Shown one piece after another: positions 26,697 through 39,548 of a DNA stretch of 64,000 nt. The position numbers were made by a program, and so were the translations under genes. Each line of letters begins with the position of its first letter. Within the stretch, counting starts at the first letter, position 1. Source of the DNA: Ulva prolifera (Eukaryota; Chlorophyta; Ulvophyceae; Ulvales; Ulvaceae); assembly GCA_023078555.1 (NCBI GenBank), contig CM041197.1, positions 11,939,257 to 12,003,256 of the forward strand, written 5' to 3'. The notes under the pieces are model-generated. The model did no database searches. It was not told the origin of the DNA and saw only the letters and a list, made by a program, of their open reading frames with translations.

Positions 26697-27417
26697 CGTG
26701 CACTATACGCACGTCCCGAGCAGCGTACGTAAGTCCCGAGCACCATACGCACGTCCCGAGCACCACACGTAAGTCGCGAGCACCATACATAAGTCCCTAG
26801 CAGGGTACGTAAGTCCCGAGCACCATACATAAGTCCCGAGCAGTGTACGTAAGTCCCGAGCAGTGTACATAAGTCCCGAGCAGTGTACGTAAGTCCCGAG
26901 CAGTGTACGTACGTCCCGAGCACCATACATAAGTCCCGAGCAGTGTACGTAAGTCCCGAGCAGTGTACGTAAGTCCCGAGCACCATACATAAGTCACGAG
27001 CATCGTACGTAAGTCCCGAGCAGTGTACGTAAGTCCCGAGCACCATACATAGGTCCCGAGCAGTGTACGTAAGTCCCGAGCAGTGTACGTAAGTCCCGAG
27101 CACCATACATAAGTCCCGAGCAGTGTACGTAAGTCCCGAGCAGTGTACATAAGTCTTGAGCACCATACATAAGTCCCGAGCAGTGTACGTAAGTCCCGAG
27201 CAGTGTACGTAAGTCCCGAGCACCATACATAAGTCCCGAGCAGTGTACGTAAGTACCGAGCAGCGTACGTAAGTCCCGAGCACCATACGCACGTCCTGAG
27301 CACCACACGTAAGTCACGATCATCGTACGTAAGTCCCGAGCAGTGTACGTAAGTCCCGAGCACCATACATAAGTCCCGAGCAGTGTACGTAAGTCCCGAG
27401 CACCATACATAAGTCCC
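26678..27417. repeat. 740-bp segment duplicated at 30475-31214
   Basis: Starting at a 19-bp phase-shifting unit, this segment matches 30475-31214 at an offset of 3,797 bp with only a few substitutions seen. Shared rare features include CACTATACGC, GTCGCGAGCACC, CAGGGTACG, ACGTACGTCCC and ACATAGGTCCC in the same order. The two copies diverge just after 27417. Confidence 0.85.
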
Positions 27418-28716
27418 TAGCAGTGTACGCAAGTACCGAGCAGCGTACGTAAGTCCCGAGCAGCGTACGTAAGTCCCGAGCAGCGTACGTAAGTCCCGAG
27501 CAGTGTACGTAAGTCCCGAGCACCATACATAAGTCCCTAGCAGTGTACGTAAGTCCCGAGCACCATACATAAGTCCCGAGCAGTGTACGTAAGTCCCGAG
27601 CACCATACAAAAGTCCCGAGCAGTGTACGTAAGTCCCGAGCACCATACATAAGTCCCTAGCAGTGTACGCAAGTACCGAGCAGCGTACGTAAGTCCCGAG
27701 CAGCGTACGTAAGTCCCGAGCAGCGTACGTAAGTCCCGAGCAGTGTACGTAAGTCCCGAGCACCATACATAAGTCCCTAGCAGTGTACGTAAGTCCCGAG
27801 CACCATACATAAGTCCCGAGCAGTGTACGTAAGTCCCGAGCACCATACATAAGTCCCGAGCAGTGTGCGTAAGTCCCGAGCAGTGTACGTAAGTCCCGAG
27901 CACCATACATAAGTCCCGAGCAGTGTACGTAAGTCCCGAGCACCATACATAAGTCCCGAGCAGTGTGCGTAAGTCCCGAGCAGTGTACGTAAGTCCCGAG
28001 CACCATACATAAGTCCCTAGCAGTGTACGTAAGTCCCGAGCAGTGTACATAAGTCCCAAGCACCATACATAAGTCCCTAGCATTGTACGTAAGTCCCGAG
28101 CAGTGTGCGTAAGTCCCGAGCAGTGTACGTAAGTCCCGAGCACCATACATAAGTCCCTAGCAGTGTACGTAAGTCCCGAGCACCATACATAAGTCCCGAG
28201 CAGTGTACGTAAGTCCCGAGCACCATACAAAAGTCCCGAGCAGTGTACGTAAGTCCCGAGCACCATACATAAGTCCCTAGCAGTGTACGCAAGTACCGAG
28301 CAGCGTACGTAAGTCCCGAGCAGCGTACGTAAGTCCCGAGCAGTGTACGTAAGTCCCGAGCACCATACATAAGTCCCTAGCAGTGTACGTAAGTCCCGAG
28401 CACCATACATAAGTCCCGAGCAGTGTACGTAAGTCCCGAGCACCATACATAAGTCCCGAGCAGTGTGCGTAAGTCCCGAGCAGTGTACGTAAGTCCCGAG
28501 CACCATACATAAGTCCCGAGCAGTGTACGTAAGTCCCGAGCACCATACATAAGTCCCGAGCAGTGTACGTAAGTCCCGAGCAGTGTGCGTAAGTCCCGAG
28601 CAGTGTACGTAAGTCCCGAGCACCATACATAAGTCCCGAGCAGTGTACGTAAGTCCCGAGCACCATACATAAGTCCCGAGCAGTGTACGTAAGTCCCGAG
28701 CACCATACATAAGTCC

Positions 28717-28735
28717 CTAGCAATGTACGTAAACC
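28717..28735. repeat. 19-bp phase-shifting satellite unit, copy 6
   Basis: Same 19-bp unit and CACTATACGC context, 2,039 bp after copy 5. Confidence 0.9.
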
Positions 28736-29355
28736 CGTGCACTATACGCACGTCCCGAGCAGCGTACGTAAGTCCCGAGCACCATACGCACGTCCCGAGC
28801 ACCACACGTAAGTCGCGAGCACCATACATAAGTCCCTAGCAGGGTACGTAAGTCCCGAGCACCATACATAAGTCCCGAGCAGTGTACGTAAGTCCCGAGC
28901 AGTGTACATAAGTCCCGAGCAGTGTACGTAAGTCCCGAGCAGTGTACGTAAGTCCCGAGCACCATACATAAGTCCCTAGCAGTGTACGTAAGTCCCAAGC
29001 ACCATACATAAGTCCCTAGCATTGTACGTAAGTCCCGAGCAGTGTGCGTAAGTCCCGAGCAGTGTACGTAAGTCCCGAGCACCATACATAAGTCCCTAGC
29101 ATTGTACGTAAGTCCCGAGCAGTGTACGTAAGTCCCGAGCACCATACATAAGTCCCGAGCATTGTACGTAAGTCCCGAGCAGTGTACATAAGTCCCGAGC
29201 ACCATACATAAGTCCCTAGCATTGTACGTAAGTCCCGAGCAGTGTACGTAAGTCCCAAGCAGTGTACGTAAGTCCCGAGCACCATACATAAGTCCCGAGC
29301 AGTGTACGTAAGTCCCGAGCAGTGTACGTAAGTCCCGAGCACCATACATAAGTCC

Positions 29356-29374
29356 CTAGCAATGTACGTAAACC
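29356..29374. repeat. 19-bp phase-shifting satellite unit, copy 7
   Basis: Same 19-bp unit and CACTATACGC context, 639 bp after copy 6. Confidence 0.9.
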
Positions 29375-30474
29375 CGTGCACTATACGCACGTCCCGAGCA
29401 GCGTACGTAAGTCCCGAGCACCATACGCACGTCCCGAGCACCACACGTAAGTCGCGAGCACCATACATAAGTCCCTAGCAGGGTACGTAAGTCCCGAGCA
29501 CCATACATAAGTCCCGAGCAGTGTACGTAAGTCCCGAGCAGTGTACATAAGTCCCGAGCAGTGTACGTAAGTCCCGAGCAGTGTACGTAAGTCCCGAGCA
29601 CCATACATAAGTCCCGAGCAGTGTACGTAAGTCCCGAGCACCATACATAAGTCCCGAGCAGTGTGCGTAAGTCCCGAGCAGTGTACGTAAGTCCCGAGCA
29701 CCATACATAAGTCCCTAGCAGTGTACGTAAGTCCCGAGCACCATACATAAGTCCCGAGCAGTGTACGTAAGTCCCGAGCACCATACAAAAGTCCCGAGCA
29801 TTGTACGTAAGTCCCGAGCACCATACGTAAGTCCCGAGCAGTGTACGTAAGTCCCGAGCAGTGTACGTAAGTCCCGAGCAGTGTACATAAGTCCCGAGCA
29901 CCATACATAAGTCCCTAGCATTGTACGTAAGTCCCGAGCAGTGTACGTAAGTCCCGAGCAGTGTACGTAAGTCCCGAGCACCATACATAAGTCCCGAGCA
30001 TTGTACGTAAGTCCCGAGCAGTGTACATAAGTCCCGAGCACCATACATAAGTCCCTAGCATTGTACGTAAGTCCCGAGCAGTGTACGTAAGTCCCGAGCA
30101 GTGTACGTAAGTCCCGAGCACCATACATAAGTCCCGAGCAGTGTACGTAAGTCCCGAGCAGTGTACATAAGTCCCGAGCACCATACATAAGTCCCTAGCA
30201 TTGTACGTAAGTCCCGAGCAGTGTACGTAAGTCCCGAGCAGTGTACGTAAGTCCCGAGCACCATACATAAGTCCCGAGCATTGTACGTAAGTCCCGAGCA
30301 GTGTACATAAGTCCCGAGCACCATACATAAGTCCCTAGCATTGTACGTAAGTCCCGAGCAGTGTACGTCAGTCCCGAGCAGTGTACGTAAGTCCCGAGCA
30401 CCATACATAAGTCCCGAGCAGTGTACGTAAGTCCCGAGCAGTGTACGTAAGTCCCGAGCACCATACATAAGTCC

Positions 30475-30493
30475 CTAGCAATGTACGTAAACC
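30475..30493. repeat. 19-bp phase-shifting satellite unit, copy 8
   Basis: Last copy of the 19-bp unit in the window, 1,119 bp after copy 7. It opens the 740-bp duplicated segment. Confidence 0.9.
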
Positions 30494-31214
30494 CGTGCAC
30501 TATACGCACGTCCCGAGCAGCGTACGTAAGTCCCGAGCACCATACGCACGTCCCGAGCACCACACGTAAGTCGCGAGCACCATACATAAGTCCCTAGCAG
30601 GGTACGTAAGTCCCGAGCACCATACATAAGTCCCGAGCAGTGTACGTAAGTCCCGAGCAGTGTACATAAGTCCCGAGCAGTGTACGTAAGTCCCGAGCAG
30701 TGTACGTACGTCCCGAGCACCATACATAAGTCCCGAGCAGTGTACGTAAGTCCCGAGCAGTGTACGTAAGTCCCGAGCACCATACATAAGTCACTAGCAT
30801 CGTACGTAAGTCCCGAGCAGTGTACGTAAGTCCCGAGCACCATACATAGGTCCCGAGCAGTGTACGTAAGTCCCGAGCAGTGTACGTAAGTCCCGAGCAC
30901 CATACATAAGTCCCGAGCAGTGTACGTAAGTCCCGAGCAGTGTACATAAGTCTTGAGCACCATACATAAGTCCCGAGCAGTGTACGTAAGTCCCGAGCAG
31001 TGTACGTAAGTCCCGAGCACCATACATAAGTCCCGAGCAGTGTACGTAAGTACCGAGCAGCGTACGTAAGTCCCGAGCACCATACGCACGTCCCGAGCAC
31101 CACACGTAAGTCACGATCATCGTACGTAAGTCCCGAGCAGTGTACGTAAGTCCCGAGCACCATACATAAGTCCCGAGCAGTGTACGTAAGTCCCGAGCAC
31201 CATACATAAGTCCC
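30475..31214. repeat. 740-bp segment, partner of 26678-27417
   Basis: Second copy of the landmark segment beginning with the 19-bp unit. From here the 20-bp phase runs without a net indel to the retrotransposon and on the far side of it to about 60750. Confidence 0.85.
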
Positions 31215-34200
31215 GAGCAGTGTACGTAAGTCCCGAGCACCATACATAAGTCCCTAGCAGTGTACGTAAGTCCCGAGCACCATACATAAGTCCCGAGCAG
31301 TGTACGTAAGTCCCGAGCACCATACAAAAGTCCCGAGCAGTGTACGTAAGTCCCGAGCACCATACATAAGTCCCTAGCAGTGTACGCAAGTACCGAGCAG
31401 CGTACGTAAGTCCCGAGCAGCGTACGTAAGTCCCGAGCAGTGGATGTAAGTCCCGAGCACCATACATAAGTCCCTAGCAGTGTACGTAAGTCCCGAGCAC
31501 CATACATAAGTCCCGAGCAGTGTACGTAAGTCCCGAGCACCATACATAAGTCCCGAGCAGTGTGCGTAAGTCCCGAGCACCATACGTAAGTCCCGAGCAG
31601 TGTACGTAAGTCCCGAGCAGTGTACGTAAGTCCCGAGCACCATACATAAGTCCCGAGCAGTGTACGTAAGTCCCGAGCAGTGTACGTAAGTCCCGAGCAC
31701 CATACATAAGTCCCGAGCAGTGTACGTAAGTCCCGAGCAGTGTACATAAGTCCCGAGCACCATACATAAGTCCCTAGCATTGTACGTAAGTCCCGAGCAG
31801 TGTACGTAAGTCCCGAGCAGTGTACGTAAGTCCCGAGCACCATACATAAGTCCCGAGCATTGTACGTAAGTCCCGAGCAGTGTACATAAGTCCCTAGCAG
31901 TGTACGCAAGTACCGAGCAGCGTACGTAAGTCCCGAGCAGCGTACGTAAGTCCCGAGCAGTGTACGTAAGTCCCGAGCACCATACATAAGTCCCGAGCAG
32001 TGTACGTAAGTACCGAGCAGCGTACGTAAGTCCCGAGCACCATACGCACGTCCCGAGCACCACACGTAAGTCACGATCATCGTACGTAAGTCCCGAGCAG
32101 TGTACGTAAGTCCCGAGCACCATACATAAGTCCCGAGCAGTGTACGTAAGTCCCGAGCACCATACATAAGTCCCGAGCAGTGTACGTAAGTCCCGAGCAC
32201 CATACATAAGTCCCTAGCAGTGTACGTAAGTCCCGAGCACCATACATAAGTCCCGAGCAGTGTACGTAAGTCCCGAGCACCATACAAAAGTCCCGAGCAG
32301 TGTACGTAAGTCCCGAGCACCATACATAAGTCCCTAGCAGTGTACGCAAGTACCGAGCAGCGTACGTAAGTCCCGAGCAGCGTACGTAAGTCCCGAGCAG
32401 TGTACGTAAGTCCCTAGCATTGTACGTAAGTCTCGAGCAGTGTACGTAAGTCCCGAGCAGTGTACATAAGTCCCGAGCAGTGTACGTAAGTCCCGAGCAC
32501 CATACATAAGTCCCTAGCAGTGTACGTAAGTCCCGAGCAGTGTACATAAGTCCCGAGCAGTGTACGTAAGTCCCGAGCACCATACATAAGTCCCTAGCAG
32601 TGTACGTAAGTCCCGAGCAGTGTACATAAGTCCCGAGCACCATACATAAGTCCCTAGCATTGTACGTAAGTCCCGAGCAGTGTACGTAAGTCCCGAGCAG
32701 TGTACGTAAGTCCCGAGCAGTGTACGTAAGTCCCGAGCACCATACATAAGTCCCGAGCAGTGTACGTAAGTCCCTAGCATTGTACGTAAGTCTCGAGCAG
32801 TGTACGTAAGTCCCGAGCAGTGTACATAAGTCCCGAGCAGTGTACGTAAGTCTCGAGCAGTGTACGTAAGTCCCGAGCAGTGTACATAAGTCCCGAGCAG
32901 TGTACGTAAGTCCCGAGCACCATACATAAGTCGCTAGCAGTGTACGTAAGTCCCGAGCACCATACATAAGTCCCGAGCATTGTACGTAAGTCCCGAGCAC
33001 CATACATAAGTCCCTAGCAGTGTACGTAAGTCCCGAGCACCATACATAAGTCCCGAGCACCATACATAAGTCCCGAGCATTGTACGTAAGTCCCGAGCAC
33101 CATACGTAAGTCCCGAGCAGTGTACGTAAGTCCCGAGCAGTGTACGTAAGTCCCGAGCACCATACATAAGTCCCGAGCAGTGTACGTAAGTCCCGAGCAG
33201 TGTACGTAAGTCCCGAGCAGTGTACATAAGTCCCGAGCACCTTACATAAGTCCCTAGCATTGTACGTAAGTCCCGAGCAGTGTGCGTAAGTCCCGAGCAG
33301 TGTACGTAAGTCCCGAGCACCATACATAAGTCCCGAGCACCATACATAAGTCCCTAGCAGTGTACGTAAGTCCCGAGCACCATACATAAGTCCCGAGCAG
33401 TGTACGTAAGTCCCGAGCACCATACATAATTCCCGAGCACTGTACGTAAGTCCCGAGCAGTGTACGTAAGTCCCGAGCACCATACATAAGTCCCGATCAG
33501 TGTACGTAAGTCCCGAGCACCATACATAAGTCCCGAGCAGTGTACGTAAGTCCCGAGCAGTGTACGTAAGTCCCGAGGACCATACATAAGTCCCGAGCAG
33601 TGTACGTAAGTCCCGAGCACCATACATAAGTCCCGAGCAGTGTACGTAAGTCCCGAGCAGTGTACGTAAGTCCCGAGCACCATACATAAGTCCCGAGCAG
33701 TGTACGTAAGTCCCGAGCAGTGTACATAAGTCCCGAGCACCATACATAAGTCCCTAGCAGTGTACGTAAGTCCCGAGCACCATACATAAGTCCCGAGCAG
33801 TGTACGTAAGTCCCGAGCACCATACATAATTCCCGAGCACTGTACGTAAGTCCCGAGCAGTGTACGTAAGTCCCGAGCACCATACATAAGTCCCGATCAG
33901 TGTACGTAAGTCCCGAGCACCATACATAAGTCCCGAGCAGTGTACGTAAGTCCCGAGCAGTGTACGTAAGTCCCGAGCAGTGTACGTAAGTCCCGAGCAC
34001 CATACATAAGTCCCGAGCAGTGTACGTAAGTCCCGAGCACCATACATAAGTCCTGAGCAGTGTACGTAAGTCCCGAGCAGTGTACGTAAGTCCCGAGCAC
34101 CATACATAAGTCCCGAGCAGTGTACGTAAGTCCCTAGCATTGTACGTAAGTCTCGAGCAGTGTACGTAAGTCCCGAGCAGTGTACATAAGTCCCGAGCAG

Positions 34201-37200
34201 TGTACGTAAGTCCCGAGCACCATACATAAGTCGCTAGCAGTGTACGTAAGTCCCGAGCACCATACATAAGTCCCGAGCATTGTACGTAAGTCCCGAGCAC
34301 CATACATAAGTCCCTAGCAGTGTACGTAAGTCCCGAGCACCATACATAAGTCCCGAGCACCATACATAAGTCCCGAGCAGTGTACGTAAGTCCCGAGCAC
34401 CATACATAAGTCCCGAGCAGTGTACGTAAGTCCCGAGCAGTGTACGTAAGTCCCGAGCACCATACATAAGTCCCGAGCAGTGTACGTAAGTCCCGAGCAG
34501 TGTACATAAGTCCCGAGCACCTTACATAAGTCCCTAGCATTGTACGTAAGTCCCGAACAGTGTGCGTAAGTCCCGAGCAGTGTACGTAAGTCCCGAGCAC
34601 CATACATAAGTCCCTAGCAGTGTACGTAAGTCCCGAGCACCATACATAAGTCCCGAGCACCATACATAAGTCCCGAGCAGTGTACGTAAGTCCCGAGCAC
34701 CATACATAAGTCCCGAGCAGTGTACGTAAGTCCCGAGCAGTGTACGTAAGTCCCGAGCACCATACATAAGTCCCGAGCAGTGTACGTAAGTCCCGAGCAG
34801 TGTACGTAAGTCCCGAGCACCATACATAAGTCCCGAGCAGTGTACGTAAGTCCCGAGCACCATACATAAGTCCCTAGCAGTGTACGTAAGTCCCGAGCAC
34901 CATACATAAGTCCCTAGCAGTGTACGTAAGTCCCGAGCACCATACATAAGTCCCGAGCAGTGTACGTAAGTCCCGAGCACCATACATAAGTCCCGAGCAG
35001 TGTACGTAAGTCCCGAGCAGTGTACATAAGTCCCGAGCAGTGTACGTAAGTCCCGAGCACCATACATAAGTCCCGATCAGTGTACGTAAGTCCCGAGCAC
35101 CATACATAAGTCCCTAGCATTGTACGTAAGTCCCGAGCAGTGTACGTAAGTCCCGAGCAGTGTACGTAAGTCCCGAGCAGTGTACGTAAGTCCCGAGCAC
35201 CATACATAAGTCCCGAGCAGTGTACGTAAGTCCCTAGCATTGTACGTAAGTCTCGAGCAGTGTACGTAAGTCCCGAGCAGTGTACATAAGTCCCGAGCAG
35301 TGTACGTAAGTCCCGAGCACCATACATAAGTCCCTAGCAGTGTACGTAAGTCCCGAGCACCATACATAAGTCCCTAGCAGTGTACGTAAGTCCCGAGCAC
35401 CATACATAAGTCCCGAGCAGTGTACGTAAGTCCCGAGCACCATACATAAGTCCCGAGCAGTGTACGTAAGTCCCGAGCAGTGTACATAAGTCCCGAGCAG
35501 TGTACGTAAGTCCCGAGCACCATACATAAGTCCCGATCAGTGTACGTAAGTCCCGAGCACCATACATAAGTCCCGAGCAGTGTACGTAAGTCCCGAGCAG
35601 TGTACGTAAGTCCCGAGCACCATACATAAGTCCCGAGCAGTGTACGTAAGTCCCTAGCATTGTACGTAAGTCTCGAGCAGTGTACGTAAGTCCCGAGCAG
35701 TGTACATAAGTCCCGAGCACCATACATAAGTCCCGAGCAGTGTACGTAAGTCCCGAGCACCATACATAATTCCCGAGCACTGTACGTAAGTCCCGAGCAG
35801 TGTACGTAAGTCCCGAGCACCATACATAAGTCCCGATCAGTGTACGTAAGTCCCGAGCACCATACATAAGTCCCGAGCAGTGTACGTAAGTCCCGAGCAG
35901 TGTACGTAAGTCCCGAGCAGTGTACGTAAGTCCCGAGCACCATACATAAGTCCCGAGCAGTGTACGTAAGTCCCGAGCACCATACATAAGTCCTGAGCAG
36001 TGTACGTAAGTCCCGAGCAGTGTACGTAAGTCCCGAGCACCATACATAAGTCCCGAGCAGTGTACGTAAGTCCCTAGCATTGTACGTAAGTCTCGAGCAG
36101 TGTACGTAAGTCCCGAGCAGTGTACATAAGTCCCGAGCAGTGTACGTAAGTCCCGAGCACCATACATAAGTCGCTAGCAGTGTACGTAAGTCCCGAGCAC
36201 CATACATAAGTCCCGAGCATTGTACGTAAGTCCCGAGCACCATACATAAGTCCCTAGCAGTGTACGTAAGTCCCGAGCACCATACATAAGTCCCGAGCAC
36301 CATACATAAGTCCCGAGCAGTGTACGTAAGTCCCGAGCACCATACATAAGTCCCGAGCAGTGTACGTAAGTCCCGAGCAGTGTACGTAAGTCCCGAGCAC
36401 CATACATAAGTCCCGAGCAGTGTACGTAAGTCCCGAGCAGTGTACATAAGTCCCGAGCACCTTACATAAGTCCCTAGCATTGTACGTAAGTCCCGAACAG
36501 TGTGCGTAAGTCCCGAGCAGTGTACGTAAGTCCCGAGCAGTGTACGTAAGTCCCGAGCACCATACATAAGTCCCGAGCATTGTACGTAAGTCCCGAGCAC
36601 CATACATAAGTCCCTAGCAGTGTACGTAAGTCCCGAGCACCATACATAAGTCCCGAGCACCATACATAAGTCCCGAGCATTGTACGTAAGTCCCGAGCAC
36701 CATACGTAAGTCCCGAGCACCATACATAAGTCCCGAGCAGTGTACGTAAGTCCCGAGCACCATACATAAGTCCCGAGCAGTGTACGTAAGTCCCGAGCAG
36801 TGTACGTAAGTCCCGAGCAGTGTACATAAGTCCCGAGCACCTTACATAAGTCCCTAGCATTGTACGTAAGTCCCGAGCAGTGTGCGTAAGTCCCGAGCAG
36901 TGTACGTAAGTCCCGAGCACCATACATAAGTCCCGAGCACCATACATAAGTCCCTAGCAGTGTACGTAAGTCCCGAGCACCATACATAAGTCCCGAGCAG
37001 TGTACGTAAGTCCCGAGCACCATACATAATTCCCGAGCACTGTACGTAAGTCCCGAGCAGTGTACGTAAGTCCCGAGCACCATACATAAGTCCCGATCAG
37101 TGTACGTAAGTCCCGAGCAGTGTACGTAAGTCCCGAGCACCATACATAAGTCCCGAGCAGTGTACGTAAGTCCCGAGCACCATACATAAGTCCTGAGCAG

Positions 37201-39142
37201 TGTACGTAAGTCCCGAGCAGTGTACATAAGTCCCGAGCAGTGTACGTAAGTCCCGAGCACCATACATAAGTCCCGATCAGTGTACGTAAGTCCCGAGCAC
37301 CATACATAAGTCCCGAGCAGTGTACGTAAGTCCCGAGCAGTGTACGTAAGTCCCGAGCACCATACATAAGTCCCGAGCAGTGTACGTAAGTCCCTAGCAT
37401 TGTACGTAAGTCTCGAGCAGTGTACGTAAGTCCCGAGCAGTGTACATAAGTCCCGAGCACCATACATAAGTCCCTAGCAGTGTACGTAAGTCCCGAGCAC
37501 CATACATAAGTCCCTAGCAGTGTACGTAAGTCCCGAGCACCATACATAAGTCCCTAGCAGTGTACGTAAGTCCCGAGCAGTGTACATAAGTCCCGAGCAC
37601 CATACATAAGTCCCTAGCATTGTACGTAAGTCCCGAGCAGTGTACGTAAGTCCCGAGCAGTGTACGTAAGTCCCGAGCAGTGTACGTAAGTCCCGAGCAC
37701 CATACATAAGTCCCGAGCAGTGTACGTAAGTCCCTAGCATTGTACGTAAGTCTCGAGCAGTGTACGTAAGTCCCGAGCAGTGTACATAAGTCCCGAGCAG
37801 TGTACGTAAGTCTCGAGCAGTGTACGTAAGTCCCGAGCAGTGTACATAAGTCCCGAGCAGTGTACGTAAGTCCCGAGCACCATACATAAGTCGCTAGCAG
37901 TGTACGTAAGTCCCGAGCACCATACATAAGTCCCGAGCATTGTACGTAAGTCCCGAGCACCATACATAAGTCCCTAGCAGTGTACGTAAGTCCCGAGCAC
38001 CATACATAAGTCCCGAGCACCATACATAAGTCCCGAGCATTGTACGTAAGTCCCGAGCACCATACGTAAGTCCCGAGCACCATACATAAGTCCCGAGCAG
38101 TGTACGTAAGTCCCGAGCACCATACATAAGTCCCGAGCAGTGTACGTAAGTCCCGAGCAGTGTACGTAAGTCCCGAGCAGTGTACATAAGTCCCGAGCAC
38201 CTTACATAAGTCCCTAGCATTGTACGTAAGTCCCGAGCAGTGTGCGTAAGTCCCGAGCAGTGTACGTAAGTCCCGAGCACCATACATAAGTCCCGAGCAC
38301 CATACATAAGTCCCTAGCAGTGTACGTAAGTCCCGAGCACCATACATAAGTCCCGAGCAGTGTACGTAAGTCCCGAGCACCATACATAATTCCCGAGCAC
38401 TGTACGTAAGTCCCGAGCAGTGTACGTAAGTCCCGAGCACCATACATAAGTCCCGATCAGTGTACGTAAGTCCCGAGCAGTGTACGTAAGTCCCGAGCAC
38501 CATACATAAGTCCCGAGCAGTGTACGTAAGTCCCGAGCACCATACATAAGTCCTGAGCAGTGTACGTAAGTCCCGAGCAGTGTACGTAAGTCCCGAGCAC
38601 CATACATAAGTCCCGAGCAGTGTACGTAAGTCCCTAGCATTGTACGTAAGTCTCGAGCAGTGTACGTAAGTCCCGAGCAGTGTACATAAGTCCCGAGCAG
38701 TGTACGTAAGTCCCGAGCAGTGTGCGTAAGTCCCGAGCAGTGTACGTAAGTCCCGAGCACCATACATAAGTCCCTAGCAGTGTACGTAAGTCCCGAGCAC
38801 CATACATAATTCCCGAGCACTGTACGTAAGTCCCGAGCACCATACATAATTCCCGAGCACTGTACGTAAGTCCCGAGCAGTGTACGTAAGTCCCGAGCAC
38901 CATACATAAGTCCCGATCAGTGTACGTAAGTCCCGAGCACCATACATAAGTCCCGAGCAGTGTACGTAAGTCCCGAGCAGTGTACGTAAGTCCCGAGCAC
39001 CATACATAAGTCCCGAGCAGTGTACGTAAGTCCCTAGCATTGTACGTAAGTCTCGAGCAGTGTACGTAAGTCCCGAGCAGTGTACATAAGTCCCGAGCAG
39101 TGTACGTAAGTCCCGAGCACCATACATAAGTCCCGATCAGTG

Positions 39143-39147
39143 TACGT
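39143..39147. repeat. Target-site duplication, left copy
   Basis: TACGT directly before the left LTR. It is part of a satellite B unit (CGATCAGTGTACGT). Because TACGT occurs in every B unit, sequence match alone would be weak; restoration of unit phase after removing the element supports it. Confidence 0.92.
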
Positions 39148-39541
39148 TGTTATAAGCAAGGACCTATGCGCAGCATTCATCAAGCTAGCTAGTGGGCTGC
39201 AGAGCCGTTACCTGTGGAGCACTCAGGTCGTACGTCGGCAATGCACAGATCAGGGGATGTACTGTAATGCAGTGAGGCAATACAGGAACCACGTAAGACT
39301 GTAAGAGAATGGTTACAGTAGACTTGGAGGCACATGACTATATGCCACCGATCTGTCAAGTCTACAGCGGTCATAATCACAGTGACCGCACACAATCCTC
39401 ACATGGATTGTGCTGGATTATGCTCATGCATATGATCATGCATATGTCCTAACATAACAGGAGTTGGGCCCGTGGCCACCACACTCATGTGCGTACTTGC
39501 ACGTCATGCATTGTGTCCCAGGATGGACCTCATTTATGACA
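39148..39541 (-). repeat. 3' LTR of the copia element
   Basis: A 394-bp terminal repeat. Read on the plus strand it begins TGTTATAAGC and ends TTTATGACA, so the ends form a short imperfect inverted repeat (TGTTATA against TGTCATA). It matches 45603-45996 at a constant 6,455-bp offset without a difference that I could find. It abuts the TACGT duplication on the left and the polypurine tract on the right. Confidence 0.97.
39425..39446. repeat. Double CATGCATATG motif in 3' LTR
   Basis: Copy of the paired motif described at 45880-45901. Confidence 0.6.
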
Positions 39542-39548
39542 CTCCCCT
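39542..39548 (-). promoter_or_regulatory. Polypurine tract
   Basis: On the minus strand AGGGGAG lies directly before the 3' LTR, the expected place for the plus-strand primer. Its first two bases belong to the TAG stop codon of gag-pol (39547-39549), so coding and priming functions overlap. Confidence 0.85.

Larger units (their letters stand above)
20400..32400. repeat. Satellite region II
   Basis: Here the CCACACG module is mostly followed by CGATCATCG rather than CGAGCATCG. New variants appear: CGTGCACC (21339, 21919, 23998, 25458), TCTTGAGCACC, chimeric units with a B left half and an A right half (CAGTGTACATAAG), and GTCGCGAGCACC. Five of the eight 19-bp phase-shifting units lie here. 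The last CCACACG module is at about 32060 and the last AAGTACCGAGCAGCG near 32350, so the boundary with region III is set at about 32.4 kb. Confidence 0.65.
1..39147. repeat. 20-bp satellite array, left block
   Basis: About 1,957 head-to-tail copies of a 20-bp unit. Two main forms occur: A (CGAGCACCATACATAAGTCC, 50% GC) and B (CGAGCAGTGTACGTAAGTCC, 55% GC), differing at unit positions 7, 8, 9 and 13. Common derivatives begin CTAGCAG, CTAGCAT, CGAGCAT or TGAGCAG, or end in AAGTAC. A and B are interleaved irregularly, often as ABBAB. The window opens inside the array, so the left edge is unknown. No gene, RNA gene or other mobile element is visible in this 39 kb. Only about a dozen places in the whole window's satellite break the 20-bp phase. 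The tandem structure is read directly; a centromeric or other heterochromatic role is only a guess. Confidence 0.98.

Noticed and set aside
1-39147. CRISPR-like array
   Set aside because: Units are directly adjacent with no unique spacers, and no cas-like gene is present. This is a plain tandem satellite.
39285-39310. Possible origin of the satellite from the LTR, because the LTR contains CACGTAAGACTG
   Set aside because: Only about seven bases resemble the unit, and no longer match exists. This is within chance for 394 bp.
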